This document shows positions 34,892 through 46,074 of a stretch of 64,000 nucleotides of DNA, piece by piece. Each line of letters opens with the position of its first letter. Within the stretch, counting starts at the first letter, position 1. The position numbers and the translations under genes are program-made. The notes under the pieces are model-generated. The model was given only the letters and a program-made list of their open reading frames with translations. It was not told where the DNA came from and searched no databases. The stretch lies in the NCBI GenBank assembly GCA_038744685.1, contig JBCDMB010000009.1:45795-109794 (forward strand), read 5' to 3'. Source of the stretch: Verrucomicrobiota bacterium. Lineage in GTDB: Bacteria; Verrucomicrobiota; Verrucomicrobiia; Opitutales; Puniceicoccaceae.

Positions 34892-35365
34892 CTAGTAGAC
34901 TTGCCCCCCTTTGTCTTGTTCAGGAAGGGAGCATTCTGACGTGGCCGCCAGACTGTCGAGGTAGTCTCGCAGGATTAGAGTTGCCGCGGCAGAGTCGACT
35001 TGTCCTGTTTTTCTTTTCTTGCGACTTTTGCGGAGATTCCAATGGCTGCCAGCTTCTTGGGAGGAATTTCTTTCATCGCATAAGTGGACGGGAAGATCAA
35101 AACGCTCGAGAAGCCGTTCGCGGAACTTGTCCACTTCTTCGGCCATTTGGCCAGCTGATCCATCTGGACGCACAGGATACCCAAGAACGAGGGCAGCAGG
35201 GGATTTCTGGGCGACAACTTTTTGAATATGGTCAAGCCGGAGAGATTCGCTTGGTTCGGTGGCCGCGGCAAGGGGCACTGGCACTCGGATATCATCGGCG
35301 AATGCTAAACCGATTCGTTTTGATCCGTAGTCAATCGCAAGCCACGACTCGCTTTCTTCCTTCAT
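34892..35365 (-). CDS. ruvX: putative pre-16S rRNA nuclease / Holliday junction resolvase-like YqgF (RuvX)
   Basis: RNase H-fold nuclease, 157 residues, essential in many bacteria for 16S rRNA 5' maturation. Motifs: WLAIDYGSKRIGLAFAD (first Asp at about 11), LVLGYPVRPDGSAG, and CDERNSSQEA. ATG 35365 is chosen; a TTG three codons earlier is open and would overlap manC. Placed inside a surface-sugar operon between manC and kdsD. Confidence 0.92.
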   Translation of the reverse strand: MKEESESWLAIDYGSKRIGLAFADDIRVPVPLAAATEPSESLRLDHIQKVVAQKSPAALVLGYPVRPDGSAGQMAEEVDKFRERLLERFDLPVHLCDERNSSQEAGSHWNLRKSRKKRKTGQVDSAAATLILRDYLDSLAATSECSLPEQDKGGQVY

Positions 35366-35370
35366 AAAAC

Positions 35371-36450
35371 TCAAAGATAGTCTTTCCCGTTCGGGAGGCT
35401 GGTGATTTTTTTAACGAGTTGTTTGACGTCCTGAGCGCGATCTTTTGGGCAGATCAGCGTAGCATCTGGAGTGTGGACAACCATTAACCCTTCGATCCCG
35501 ATTACCCCGACCAAATGTTCTTCCGTTGAAAGTAGCAGATTGTTCTTGCTGTCTTCCATGACGACGGACCCTTCGGTAACATTTTCGTCCTGATCGGCGT
35601 CGTAGTGCCTTTCGATCGCGGGCCAAGACCCAACATCGTCCCAGTCAAACGAAGAACGAACCATGACAACATTGTCGGCTTTTTCCATGACAGCGTAATC
35701 GATCGAAATTTTCGTTAGCCTTGGATACTCGCGTGGCAACACCGTAGATAGAGATTCGTTGGAAGAGAGTGCGGACCGTATTCTTCTAAGACTGTCATGT
35801 AGCTCAGGACAGTATTTCTCTATTGCCGCCAGGATCGTGGATGGCCTCCAAACGAAAATACCGCCGTTCCAGAAATAGCGATCATCCTTCAGGTAGGTTC
35901 CGGCAGTTTCCTTGTTCGGTTTTTCGACAAATTGGTCTACAAGAAAGACGCCGTTCTTTTCGCCACCATAGGTCTTGATGTAACCATATCCGGTTGCAGC
36001 AAAGGTCGGCTGGATGCCTACTGTTGCAATAACGGGTTGGTCCTCAGCGGAACTAAACGCGGCCTCTAAATCATGTCGAAAAGAGGCCTCGTCGTGAATC
36101 ACATGGTCGGCTGGGAGCATTGCGAAAGCCGAATCACCCATCGAAATATCGACTAGTAGTGCAGCGAGGGCAACGGCGGGTGCTGTATCTCGACCAACGG
36201 GCTCGGCAACGATTTGCCCTTCAGGAATTTCGGGGCAGATCTCGCGCACTGCATCAGTTTGTTCAGCGTTGGTGATCACCCAGATCCTTTCAGGCGAAAC
36301 AAGACCGTCCAAACGTTCAATCGTTTGCCTGAGCATTGGTTTTTCACCCACTATTGGAAGAAGGTGTTTGGGTCTGCGAAGCCGGCTTTGTGGCCAAAAT
36401 CTCTCACCCCTTCCTCCAGCCATGATGACCACTGCTCTAATACGCTCCAT
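35371..36450 (-). CDS. manC: mannose-1-phosphate guanylyltransferase
   Basis: Makes GDP-mannose from mannose-1-phosphate and GTP for surface polysaccharides. The 359 residues match the single-domain type: VVIMAGGRGERFWPQSR (7-23) followed by RPKHLLPI, the nucleotidyl transferase signature; AMLPADHVI near 113; FVEKPNKETA near 173; and YFWNGGIFVWRPS. There is no C-terminal isomerase domain. First gene of the four-gene operon with ruvX, kdsD and an aminotransferase. Confidence 0.93.
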   Translation of the reverse strand: MERIRAVVIMAGGRGERFWPQSRLRRPKHLLPIVGEKPMLRQTIERLDGLVSPERIWVITNAEQTDAVREICPEIPEGQIVAEPVGRDTAPAVALAALLVDISMGDSAFAMLPADHVIHDEASFRHDLEAAFSSAEDQPVIATVGIQPTFAATGYGYIKTYGGEKNGVFLVDQFVEKPNKETAGTYLKDDRYFWNGGIFVWRPSTILAAIEKYCPELHDSLRRIRSALSSNESLSTVLPREYPRLTKISIDYAVMEKADNVVMVRSSFDWDDVGSWPAIERHYDADQDENVTEGSVVMEDSKNNLLLSTEEHLVGVIGIEGLMVVHTPDATLICPKDRAQDVKQLVKKITSLPNGKDYL

Positions 36451-36576
36451 CCAAGAAATCTACGCACCCGAAGAGGCGAGACTCAATCAATTTGATTTAT
36501 GATAAAACAGACAAAAATACAAAAACCAGGTTTATTTTATTTGACAGGGTTGGTAGTTTGGCTTTGAGTCATCGTC

Positions 36577-37533
36577 ATGAAACGAAGGCGTAGGCGTTTG
36601 GTAGAGGGGGGATTGGGCTACTACCATGTGATGAGCCGGACGGTGAATGGGGAGAGTTTGTTTGGTGAGGTGGAGAAGGAAGTGCTCCGGCGTATGCTCT
36701 GGCAGGTAGCGGAGTTTTCTGGGGTGCGTGTGGTGACCTATGCGTTGATGTCGAACCACTTCCACCTTCTGGTGGAAGTTCCTCCAAAGGGTGAGATCAG
36801 TGATGCCGAGCTGGTGAGGCGCTACGGGGTGCTCTACCCGAAGGTTAGTCCCTGGCAGCCTCTGAGCGCTTCCGCGCTCGAGAGGCTGCTGGCTACGCCC
36901 TCAGGGGAACCGGTTCGCCGGCAGCTCGTCTCCCGGATGCACGATGTCTCGTGGCTGATGAAAACGCTCAAGCAGCGCTTTAGCCTGTGGTATAACCGCA
37001 CCCATGACCGCTACGGCCCCTTATGGTCGGACCGGTTCAAAAGCGTATTGGTCGAAGGAGAGAAATGGGCCCTGCAGACGGTAGCGGCCTACATCGACCT
37101 CAATGCGGTCCGGGCGGGTTTGGTGGAAGACCCGAAGGACTACCGCTACTGCGGTTACGGCGAAGCGGTTGGGGGAGGAGTCCGTGCGCGGGAAGGACTC
37201 TCTGTCTTGGGAGGGAACCTCTCCGGATACCGCCAAACGCTCTACGGAGTGGGCTCGGAGACCAAAGAGGGCAAAGCCACCGTAAGCCGCGAGGAAGCCC
37301 TCCGGGTGCTGGAGAAGGAGAAGGGCAATCTACCCCTGACGACCCTCCTGCGCTGCCGGGTGCGCTACTTTACCGACGGCAGGATCCTCGGCTCGGAAGC
37401 CTTCGTCAGAGAACAGACCAAGGCCCAGCCACCGCCCGCTTCCGGAAGACCTCCGGGACCCACGCCTATGAAAGGGGCAAACTGGCGGGGTCTCTCCACT
37501 CTCGGGGGACTTAGAAAAAATCTCTTCGGGTAG
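36577..37533 (+). CDS. REP-associated tyrosine transposase (RAYT, Y1/IS200-like)
   Basis: A single-copy Y1-type transposase of 318 residues. The metal-binding HUH motif is HFH at 61-63 (SNHFHLLVEVP), and the likely catalytic tyrosine is Y139 in FSLWYNRTHDRYGPLW. It is longer than IS200 TnpA, with a C-terminal extension carrying a Lys/Arg-rich end, as in RAYTs that move REP hairpins elsewhere in the genome. No flanking inverted repeats or partner genes are visible, which also fits RAYT rather than an insertion sequence. A TTGACA box lies at 36541, about 36 bp upstream. Confidence 0.88.
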   Translation: MKRRRRRLVEGGLGYYHVMSRTVNGESLFGEVEKEVLRRMLWQVAEFSGVRVVTYALMSNHFHLLVEVPPKGEISDAELVRRYGVLYPKVSPWQPLSASALERLLATPSGEPVRRQLVSRMHDVSWLMKTLKQRFSLWYNRTHDRYGPLWSDRFKSVLVEGEKWALQTVAAYIDLNAVRAGLVEDPKDYRYCGYGEAVGGGVRAREGLSVLGGNLSGYRQTLYGVGSETKEGKATVSREEALRVLEKEKGNLPLTTLLRCRVRYFTDGRILGSEAFVREQTKAQPPPASGRPPGPTPMKGANWRGLSTLGGLRKNLFG

Positions 37534-37538
37534 AATTC

Positions 37539-38228
37539 CTAATTCCAATCAATTCGTTCGTTGTCTAACTTGCCTTTCAGCTTTGAGATCAACTCGAGGT
37601 GCTTGATCTCTTCCGTTAGGTGTTCGAAAAGGATCTCGAATCTTTGGGTTACTTTGAGCGCACTCAACAATTCAAGTTTCGATGCGGTGTTGTTGATCAG
37701 AGTAAATGAAACCAGATCAGCAAGGATTTCAGGATCATCAATGCTCTCAAAAAACCGCAAGATTTCCCGTGAGAGGTTATTCCCAAGCTCGGACCGCCTC
37801 TGAATGAGCGCAGACAGCTTGTTTGCGTGTTTCTCCAAGTTTTCTGACGTATCACCCGCTTCGCTTTCAAGAGGGTTGATTGCGAAGATACGGTAGGGTT
37901 CCTCCTGGCAGGTCGTCTCAGCGTTTACCCGCAGAAGCCCTTGGACGAGGATCGAGGAGGTGCCGTCTGGGTTTTTCTGGCTTGATTGCACGAGGCCGAG
38001 AGTCGCTTGAGGGTGATAGGCTTCAAAGAGATCCTCTGATTGGGAACGCTCTTTGTCTTGGGTCGCAATAACCATGAGACGGTTTCCGTCCAAGATGTCC
38101 TCGAGCATTTTCCGGTAACGAGGTTCAAAGATATAGAGAGGCATAGTTGCCTGGGGGAATAGTACTACTTCTGGCAATGTCATCCCCGGAACCGTGTCGG
38201 GAAGGGAAAAGGAAAGGTCTGAATCCAT
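37539..38228 (-). CDS. stand-alone Lon substrate-binding (LON-N) domain protein
   Basis: A 229-residue protein equivalent to the N-terminal domain of Lon protease without ATPase or protease parts. It has MTLPEVVLFPQATMPLYIFE (about 14-33), YRKMLEDILDGNRLMVIATQ, and a helical C-terminal half (about 135-225). The cellular role of such proteins is unknown; they may present substrates or act as adaptors. ATG 38228 is used; an upstream TTG also keeps the frame. Convergent with the RAYT gene, 5 bp apart. Confidence 0.85.
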   Translation of the reverse strand: MDSDLSFSLPDTVPGMTLPEVVLFPQATMPLYIFEPRYRKMLEDILDGNRLMVIATQDKERSQSEDLFEAYHPQATLGLVQSSQKNPDGTSSILVQGLLRVNAETTCQEEPYRIFAINPLESEAGDTSENLEKHANKLSALIQRRSELGNNLSREILRFFESIDDPEILADLVSFTLINNTASKLELLSALKVTQRFEILFEHLTEEIKHLELISKLKGKLDNERIDWN

Positions 38229-38327
38229 AGCGAAGCAGTGTGAGACAGTCTTGCAGTCTAGCAAACTACAGATGAGGGTTTTACTCCACCGCCCCGTTCG
38301 CGTCTGGTCTTGGAGATCGTGAAGGAA

Positions 38328-38621
38328 TCACCTCCAGAACTGGACTCTCATTTTTGAGGGTTCAGGGTCACTGTTTTCAGCGTAGTAAACTGCCATTTGA
38401 ATGAAGGCGAACACATCAGATTCCGTCTCCGGGGCCTTTTTCAGAGCCTCATGAAAAAGCACCTCCGGGGAGCGCCCCGATAACTCATAGACCTCAGTAA
38501 TACCTATGTTCAGCAATGCTCGAACAGCAGCTACCTTCATTCCCGGCACTTGCATTAACCGAGAGTGGAGTGCCTCGTAATCAACTTTTTTCTTTTTCTT
38601 CCGGTTTGAGTCAGGCTGCAT
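38328..38621 (-). CDS. helix-hairpin-helix protein of the Cdd1 (pathogenicity locus) family
   Basis: A 97-residue protein. Lys-rich start (KKKKK at 8-12), then an HhH-like [30 protein letters not shown] and the C-terminal hallmark [12 protein letters not shown]...W of the Cdd1 family. The HhH suggests DNA contact; function is unproven. Overlaps the 3' end of clpX by 11 bases, so it rides on the tig-clpP-clpX transcript. Confidence 0.8.
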   Translation of the reverse strand: MQPDSNRKKKKKVDYEALHSRLMQVPGMKVAAVRALLNIGITEVYELSGRSPEVLFHEALKKAPETESDVFAFIQMAVYYAENSDPEPSKMRVQFWR

Positions 38622-39915
38622 CCTTTTTGCGGATATCGGTTTTTTTCCGCTTCAGGTGTGGCTTCTTCCTTCCCTCAACAACGGCTCGGTTAATGACCAC
38701 CTCAATCGCAGTTGGGTCATCCGGGATGGCATACATCACCTCTAGCATGAGTTTCTCGAGGATTGATCGTAGACTCCTCGCACCCGTTCCTAACTCGATT
38801 GCCTTCTCAGCGATAGCTGCTATGGAGTCACGAGTGAATTTCAAGCGCGTTCCGTCCATCGCGAGAAGCTTCGAGTACTGTTGAAGCAGGGAGTTTTTAG
38901 TCTCGAGAAGTATGTGCTCTAGATCTTCCTTTGAAAGCTCCCGCAATACCGAAACCACTGGGAGCCGCCCAATAAACTCGGGAATTAAGCCATATTGCAC
39001 CAAATCCTCTGGCTCGACGTGACTCAAAATTTCTTCTTCTTCCTTTGGGGTAGGATGGAGCCCGTTGTCCTCCATCTCATCGAGAGTGAATCCGACAAAG
39101 GATTTGGCTGAGCGTCTTAAAATCATTTTATCGAGTCCGACAAAAGCACCTCCGCAAACAAAGAGGATTTTTGAGGTGTCGACCTGGATATATTCTTGGT
39201 TGGGGTGTTTCCGTCCTCCTTGGGGCGGAACGTTGCAGACAGTTCCCTCGAGGATCTTGAGGAGAGCTTGCTGCACCCCCTCCCCAGATACGTCTCGCGT
39301 TATTGATACGTTGTCGGTCTTCCGCCCAATCTTATCAATTTCGTCTACGTAAATAATACCACACTCGGCCTTTTTGGGGTCAAAATCTGCCGACTGCAGT
39401 AACCTTAGGATGATGTTCTCTACATCGTCTCCCACATACCCTGCCTCGGTAAGCGTAGTAGCGTCTGCTATCGCGAAAGGCACGTCCAGCATCGTCGCGA
39501 GAGTCTTGGCGAGAAATGTTTTCCCGCTACCGGTAGGCCCGATCAGAAGAACGTTACTTTTCTCGATTTCAACTTCAGGGAACTCGGTGGAAAAATCGTT
39601 TTCCTCTGCGTTTACCTGGAGCCGCTTGTAGTGATTGTAGACGGCTACAGAGAGAGTCTTTTTTGCCTCATCCTGCCCAATGATGTGGCGGTCAAGGTTC
39701 GCTTTGATTTCTGAAGGCCGAAGGAGGTTGAACTCGTTTTCCTTTTCTTTCGGCTTTTTGATCTCTTCCCCAAGTTCTCGGTCGATGATCGTTTTGCATA
39801 CGGTAACACACGAGTCACAGATGTACACACCAGCGGGTCCAGCGATCATCTTCTGCACCTCATTCTGTGACTTACCACAAAATGAGCAGAAGGTCATTTT
39901 AGTAGGTTTTGCCAT
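38611..39915 (-). CDS. clpX: ATP-dependent Clp protease ATP-binding subunit ClpX
   Basis: AAA+ unfoldase that feeds ClpP; 434 residues. The N-terminal zinc domain has C10, C13, C33 and C36. Walker A is GPTGSGKT, the substrate pore loop GYVGDD is present, and the Walker B region is [10 protein letters not shown]. The IGF loop that docks ClpP is represented by EFIGRLP and the C-terminal domain. Its ATG overlaps the clpP stop by one base (TAATG). Operon tig-clpP-clpX-Cdd1. Confidence 0.97.
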   Translation of the reverse strand: MAKPTKMTFCSFCGKSQNEVQKMIAGPAGVYICDSCVTVCKTIIDRELGEEIKKPKEKENEFNLLRPSEIKANLDRHIIGQDEAKKTLSVAVYNHYKRLQVNAEENDFSTEFPEVEIEKSNVLLIGPTGSGKTFLAKTLATMLDVPFAIADATTLTEAGYVGDDVENIILRLLQSADFDPKKAECGIIYVDEIDKIGRKTDNVSITRDVSGEGVQQALLKILEGTVCNVPPQGGRKHPNQEYIQVDTSKILFVCGGAFVGLDKMILRRSAKSFVGFTLDEMEDNGLHPTPKEEEEILSHVEPEDLVQYGLIPEFIGRLPVVSVLRELSKEDLEHILLETKNSLLQQYSKLLAMDGTRLKFTRDSIAAIAEKAIELGTGARSLRSILEKLMLEVMYAIPDDPTAIEVVINRAVVEGRKKPHLKRKKTDIRKKDAA

Positions 39916-40526
39916 TAAGCCTTTTCAGGAACCGCCTCTTTGGGGCTCGCGATCACGTGATCTACAAGACCATACTCTTTCGCGTCAGGAGCCGAGAGGT
40001 AGAAATCCCTCTCTGAGTCCTTTTCGATCTTCTTAACGCTCTGCCCGGTGTGTTCGGAGAGGACCTCACTCAGAGTTCGTTTCCAACGGAGAATTTCTTT
40101 CGCTGCAATGGAAATGTCAGCAGTCTGACCCCCGGCACCCCCAGAGGGCTGATGAATCATCAGTCTGCTGTTTGGAAGTGCGTAACGTTTCCCTTTGGTT
40201 CCTGCTGCCACGAGAACGGTTGCCATGCTTGCAGCCAAGCCTACGCAGTAAGTCACAACATCGCACTTTACAAAGTTAACGGTGTCGTAGATCGCCATCC
40301 CATCCGTAACGCTCCCGCCGGGAGAGTTGATGTAGAGGTGAATTTCTTTCTTGGGATCCTCCATTTGCAGAAACAACAACTGGGCGATCACAGCATTCGC
40401 AACGTAGTCATTTATGGGAGTTCCAATGAAGATGATACGATCGCGCAACAGACGGCTGTAGATGTCCCATGCCCGCTCGTTGCGGCCTTCGCGCTCGTAG
40501 ACGTAAGGGAGTGGTAGATAGCTCAC
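39915..40526 (-). CDS. clpP: ATP-dependent Clp protease proteolytic subunit
   Basis: Tetradecameric serine protease; 203 residues. Catalytic triad Ser100 (GLAASMA), His125 (MIHQPSGG) and Asp174 (SERDFYLS) are all in place, plus [20 protein letters not shown] start at 40526 without a strong ribosome site. Sits between tig and clpX, the usual order for this protein-quality-control cluster. Confidence 0.97.
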   Translation of the reverse strand: MSYLPLPYVYEREGRNERAWDIYSRLLRDRIIFIGTPINDYVANAVIAQLLFLQMEDPKKEIHLYINSPGGSVTDGMAIYDTVNFVKCDVVTYCVGLAASMATVLVAAGTKGKRYALPNSRLMIHQPSGGAGGQTADISIAAKEILRWKRTLSEVLSEHTGQSVKKIEKDSERDFYLSAPDAKEYGLVDHVIASPKEAVPEKA

Positions 40527-40596
40527 GGTAGTGTGTTTGGTTTAATCAAAGTATAGCGGGTACGAACTACCAACATTGGTATTCTTGCAAGTTGGA

Positions 40597-41919
40597 TTAG
40601 GAATTGGGTTCAGACTCTGTGATTTCCGCATAGTCGATCACTTTTCCGACGGCTTTACTTCGGCGAATGCTTCTCTGAATGTCCAAGACGCGAGATCGAT
40701 CCTTCTGCAGCTCCTTTACAATGTCATCAGGGGCTCGTCTCGTCTGCATTGCGTAGCTGTAGAGAAAGTTACTCATATCTTCTTCAGTGACCTCAACGTC
40801 CTCTTTTTCTGCGATGTCGTCGAGGAGAAGATCGAGCCTCACTTTCTTTAGGGCCTCTTCTGAAGCACTTGCAAATAGAGCTTCCCTGTTCTGTTCGAAA
40901 TCTTCCTGACTAGCTCCCTGTTGCATTTGGCGCCCCATGTAGTTGGAAAGAATCTGGTTGGTTTCATTCTCGATCAGGCTCTCGGGAGCGGAAAATGTCA
41001 CCATATCTCCCAGCTTTTGGGTCACTGTTTGACGCAACTGGTTTTGAGCCGTTTGCTCTTTCTGGTTTTTGAGAGATTCGGCGGTTTGCTCTTGAAGTTT
41101 CTCGAGGGATTCAACGTTGAGCGATTTGAAAAAATCTTCGTCCAGTTCCGGCAACTTCCTTTCCCGAACTTCCAAAACTTCGAGCGAGTAGACTATTTTT
41201 TTTCCGCGAAGAAATTCGACTTCGTGATCGTCTCCAAACGCTGCCTCTACGTCCTTAGTTTCTCCGTCCTTCATGCCTACCAGAGCCTGAGCAATCTCAC
41301 TCACTCCAGGAGTCTCATCACTGGATCCAGCTTCTTCCCAGGTGTTCTTTTGGGTTCCGTAAATAGGACGATCAGAGACCTCCTCTGCGATAGGATTCCC
41401 ATCGTACTTTCCCTCGTAGGAGCATCGCACGTAGTCTCCTGCTTCGGCTGGACGATCCACCTTCGTAAAGTCTGCCCTTTGAGCCCTTGTGGCTTCAATC
41501 GCTTCTTCCACCTCTTCATCAGTGACGGTCGATGGTTCCCGCTCCAATTCAATTCCTTTATATTCGGGAATTTCATAGCTCGGTTTGATGTCGATGGTCA
41601 GGGTGAGCACGGGGGTCCCAGACGCTTCGAGGTCGGGATCGTCAACTGAGACCACGTTGAGGATTTTTAGATCAGACTCCTTCTCGAGTCTCTGATAGCC
41701 CGTCTGGACTACTTTCCGCTTGAGCTCCTCTTTAATCTCGCGGCCATATCGTTTGCGAAGGAGGGCCTCAGGGGCTTTGCCGGGGCGAAAGCCAGGGATC
41801 TTTGCCTGTCGGCCAAACTCTATCAGAATCGTCTTTTCCTCTTTGGTGACTTCATCGGGCGAAAACGTTACAGAGACTTCCCGGCGGGTCTCATTCACTT
41901 CTTTAATGTCTAGGTCCAC
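40597..41919 (-). CDS. tig: trigger factor (ribosome-associated chaperone)
   Basis: Ribosome-bound chaperone with prolyl isomerase activity; 440 residues. N-terminal ribosome-binding domain with the signature GRQAKIPGFRPGKAP (32-46), FKBP-like domain around 150-240 (GDYVRCSYEGKYDG ...), and a long helical C-terminal domain. GTG start. First gene of the tig-clpP-clpX set, 70 bp before clpP. Confidence 0.95.
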   Translation of the reverse strand: MDLDIKEVNETRREVSVTFSPDEVTKEEKTILIEFGRQAKIPGFRPGKAPEALLRKRYGREIKEELKRKVVQTGYQRLEKESDLKILNVVSVDDPDLEASGTPVLTLTIDIKPSYEIPEYKGIELEREPSTVTDEEVEEAIEATRAQRADFTKVDRPAEAGDYVRCSYEGKYDGNPIAEEVSDRPIYGTQKNTWEEAGSSDETPGVSEIAQALVGMKDGETKDVEAAFGDDHEVEFLRGKKIVYSLEVLEVRERKLPELDEDFFKSLNVESLEKLQEQTAESLKNQKEQTAQNQLRQTVTQKLGDMVTFSAPESLIENETNQILSNYMGRQMQQGASQEDFEQNREALFASASEEALKKVRLDLLLDDIAEKEDVEVTEEDMSNFLYSYAMQTRRAPDDIVKELQKDRSRVLDIQRSIRRSKAVGKVIDYAEITESEPNS

Positions 41920-42056
41920 TTCTAATCTTGTCTTGGTTGGTATGAAAACGGGAGAAAGAAGACCACGTGGAAGTTGGGGTCAAACTCTGAATCCGCAAGC
42001 AATTCGGAAGCCGCTTCGCTTCTTAGGAGCACCACACGCGGGTAAATTGTGCGCTC

Positions 42057-42566
42057 TTAAAACTCAAGAATGCTGTTTGCATCCTTCTCCCGCTCCTCAC
42101 TCTGCCGTTCCAAATTGTCGATGCTCGAGTCCGCTTCGGTGACCAAAGAACCTCCGAGAAAAACGGCACCTGTGACACAGGCGTAGGACATGATGGTGCA
42201 AAGAACGGTCGAGCCCTCTGAGATTCCCAGCATAAAACGGGTCAGAATCAGTGTTGCCAAAAAACCTCCCAAAACGGCACCTGCAATCGGTAGGTATTCC
42301 CTGACGGGGCCCGCACTTAATGCAGGAACTGCGTAAATGTTCACAGCGATCGAACCCGCAAGGGCTGCCACTCCGGGAAGAACCAGCGCAAAAAAAGTTA
42401 GAATAAACCCTCTTTTCGCGGAGAAAATGAAACTAGCGATTAGCCACCCAAGAATCAGAAGCGTTCCGAGAGCGATTCCGCTGGTAATCCAGAAGGGTGT
42501 AGAACCAAATGGGGAGCCAAACAGGTGTTCAAGAAGAAGTTTGAGCTCAGAAATCCACTTACTCAT
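42057..42566 (-). CDS. hypothetical membrane protein
   Basis: A 169-residue protein with about four hydrophobic helices (about 23-45, 52-75, 84-106, 120-140) and a short charged C-terminus. There is no recognised family. Divergent from pyrG and separated from tig by 137 bp; no functional clue. Confidence 0.7.
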   Translation of the reverse strand: MSKWISELKLLLEHLFGSPFGSTPFWITSGIALGTLLILGWLIASFIFSAKRGFILTFFALVLPGVAALAGSIAVNIYAVPALSAGPVREYLPIAGAVLGGFLATLILTRFMLGISEGSTVLCTIMSYACVTGAVFLGGSLVTEADSSIDNLERQSEEREKDANSILEF

Positions 42567-42681
42567 AGCCGCTATGATACGAAAGGAGATCGCTTTGACA
42601 CGAGGCTATTCTTGGATCTTCGGGGTAGTTTTGGGGACAGAGTCGGGTGTGGAATTCCAGGACGTCCAGACCTTTCCGTAA

Positions 42682-44418
<1,737 letters not shown>

Positions 44419-44454
44419 ACCTTCGCGGATTCGGTGTAATAAGGAGAGTAGAGT

Positions 44455-45054
44455 ATGAGCGCTGAGAACATTCATCCGGTCTTTGATCAAATCCTTGGTC
44501 GTTTGGACAAAGAAAAGATCCTTGGACAGAAGTCACTCGTCGTTTGGCTTTACGGTCTTTCCGGATCCGGGAAGAGCACGATCGCCAACCTTGTAGAGAG
44601 GAAGCTTCATTCGGAAGGCCGGATGACTCAGATTTTGGACGGAGATAACATTCGAAGTGGCCTAAACTCAAATCTCGGTTTTTCCGACGAGGACAGGAGG
44701 GAGAATATCCGTCGCATTGCTGAGGTGGCCCGTTTGTTTCTAGATGCCGGCGTTCTTACGATCGCCTCGTTTATCTCGCCCAAAATTGAGCTTCGGGAGA
44801 TGGCCAGGGAGATTGTTGGTAGGAATGACTTTTTGGAGGTTTACGTGAGGGCGTCGTTCGAGGAGTGCGCTCGCCGTGACGTCAAAGGGCTCTATGCAAA
44901 GGCACAAGGTGGTAAGGTTGAGAACTTCACGGGGAAGGATTCCGGCTTTGAAGAACCTCCTGAGAACTCGTCTGCAGTTGTAATTGATACAGAGAGACAG
45001 AGTGCAGAGGAATCCGCGTCTTTCCTTTTGGAAACTATCCGAAAACGCATCTAA
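44455..45054 (+). CDS. cysC: adenylylsulfate kinase
   Basis: Phosphorylates APS to PAPS. The 199 residues show the P-loop YGLSGSGKST, ILDGDNIRSGLNSNLGFSDE (APS-binding), and ADR-RIAEVARLFLDAG. AAGGAGA precedes the ATG. Followed by cysD and cysN, which make APS, so the three form a sulfate-activation unit. Confidence 0.95.
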   Translation: MSAENIHPVFDQILGRLDKEKILGQKSLVVWLYGLSGSGKSTIANLVERKLHSEGRMTQILDGDNIRSGLNSNLGFSDEDRRENIRRIAEVARLFLDAGVLTIASFISPKIELREMAREIVGRNDFLEVYVRASFEECARRDVKGLYAKAQGGKVENFTGKDSGFEEPPENSSAVVIDTERQSAEESASFLLETIRKRI

Positions 45055-45165
45055 GAAGGGTTTCTGGGGCGGAAAATAGGTTTTTTCGCTCTCTGGTAAG
45101 TGGTTGGAGAACTTGGTTTTTTCCTTTCCCGTTCACCCCGCTTGTGCTTTTTTCGCGGTTTTGTC

Positions 45166-46074
45166 ATGAGCAGATCCTACAAGATTCGTCATCTGGAACA
45201 GTTGGAATCGGAGGCGATATTCGTCCTCCGGGAAACGGCTGCTCAGTTTGAGCGGCCTGTTATTCTTTTTTCGGGGGGTAAAGATTCCATCGTTGTTGCA
45301 CGACTCGCCCAAAAGGCCTTTTGGCCAGCTCGTCCGCCGATGCCTTTCATGCACGTCGACACCGGGCACAACTTCTTGGAAACTATCGAATTTCGGGATC
45401 AGTTTATTGAGGATATCGGCGGGAAACTGATTGTAGCTTCCGTTCAGGAGTCGATCGATCAGGGGAGGGTCGCCGAGGAAAAAGGCCCTAACGCTAGTCG
45501 GAATGCGCTGCAGACAGTAACCCTTCTCGACGCCATCGAGGAGCATCGTTTCGACGCGGCAGTAGGAGGAGCCCGCCGGGACGAGGAGAAGGCTCGTGCC
45601 AAGGAACGGTTCTTTTCGCATCGGGACGAGTTTGGTCAATGGGACCCCAAAAACCAGAGACCAGAACTTTGGAATTTGTTCAATGCCCGTAAGTCTCCGG
45701 GAGAGCACTTCCGCGTTTTCCCTCTTTCCAACTGGACCGAGATGGATGTCTGGCAATACATCCTGCGGGAGGAAATTCCGATCCCAAGTATTTATTTTTC
45801 GCACGAACGGGAGGTGATCGAAAGAAACGGAGTCCTTCTGGCTGTGACTGATTTCCTTGTCCCCGGGAAAGATGAGGTGGCCGAGAAGAAGCGGGTTCGG
45901 TTTCGGACGGTGGGAGACGCGACCTGCACGGGTGCAGTGGAGTCTCCGGCAAACACCTTGGAGGAGATTATCGACGAGGTAGCTTCTGCACGGCAAACGG
46001 AGCGTGGAGGAAGAGCGGACGACAAGCGGTCTGAGTCCGCGATGGAAGACAGGAAAAAGGAAGGATATTTTTGA
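45166..46074 (+). CDS. cysD: sulfate adenylyltransferase subunit 2
   Basis: Catalytic ATP-sulfurylase subunit of the CysDN heterodimer. The 302 residues show the PP-loop LFSGGKDSIV (37-46), HVDTGHNF, and the conserved GGARRDEEKARAKER block. ATG 45166 is chosen for the canonical length; an upstream GTG is open. Its stop overlaps the cysN start (TGATG), so the subunits are translated together. No cysH or sulfite reductase gene is nearby. Confidence 0.96.
   Translation: MSRSYKIRHLEQLESEAIFVLRETAAQFERPVILFSGGKDSIVVARLAQKAFWPARPPMPFMHVDTGHNFLETIEFRDQFIEDIGGKLIVASVQESIDQGRVAEEKGPNASRNALQTVTLLDAIEEHRFDAAVGGARRDEEKARAKERFFSHRDEFGQWDPKNQRPELWNLFNARKSPGEHFRVFPLSNWTEMDVWQYILREEIPIPSIYFSHEREVIERNGVLLAVTDFLVPGKDEVAEKKRVRFRTVGDATCTGAVESPANTLEEIIDEVASARQTERGGRADDKRSESAMEDRKKEGYF

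Noticed and set aside
36541..36576. TTGACA upstream of RAYT as a promoter
   Set aside because: Only the -35 box is good; no acceptable -10 at 16-18 bp, so not listed as a feature.
45133..45996. 287-codon antisense frame across cysD
   Set aside because: Shadow of a well conserved gene; no family features or start signal.
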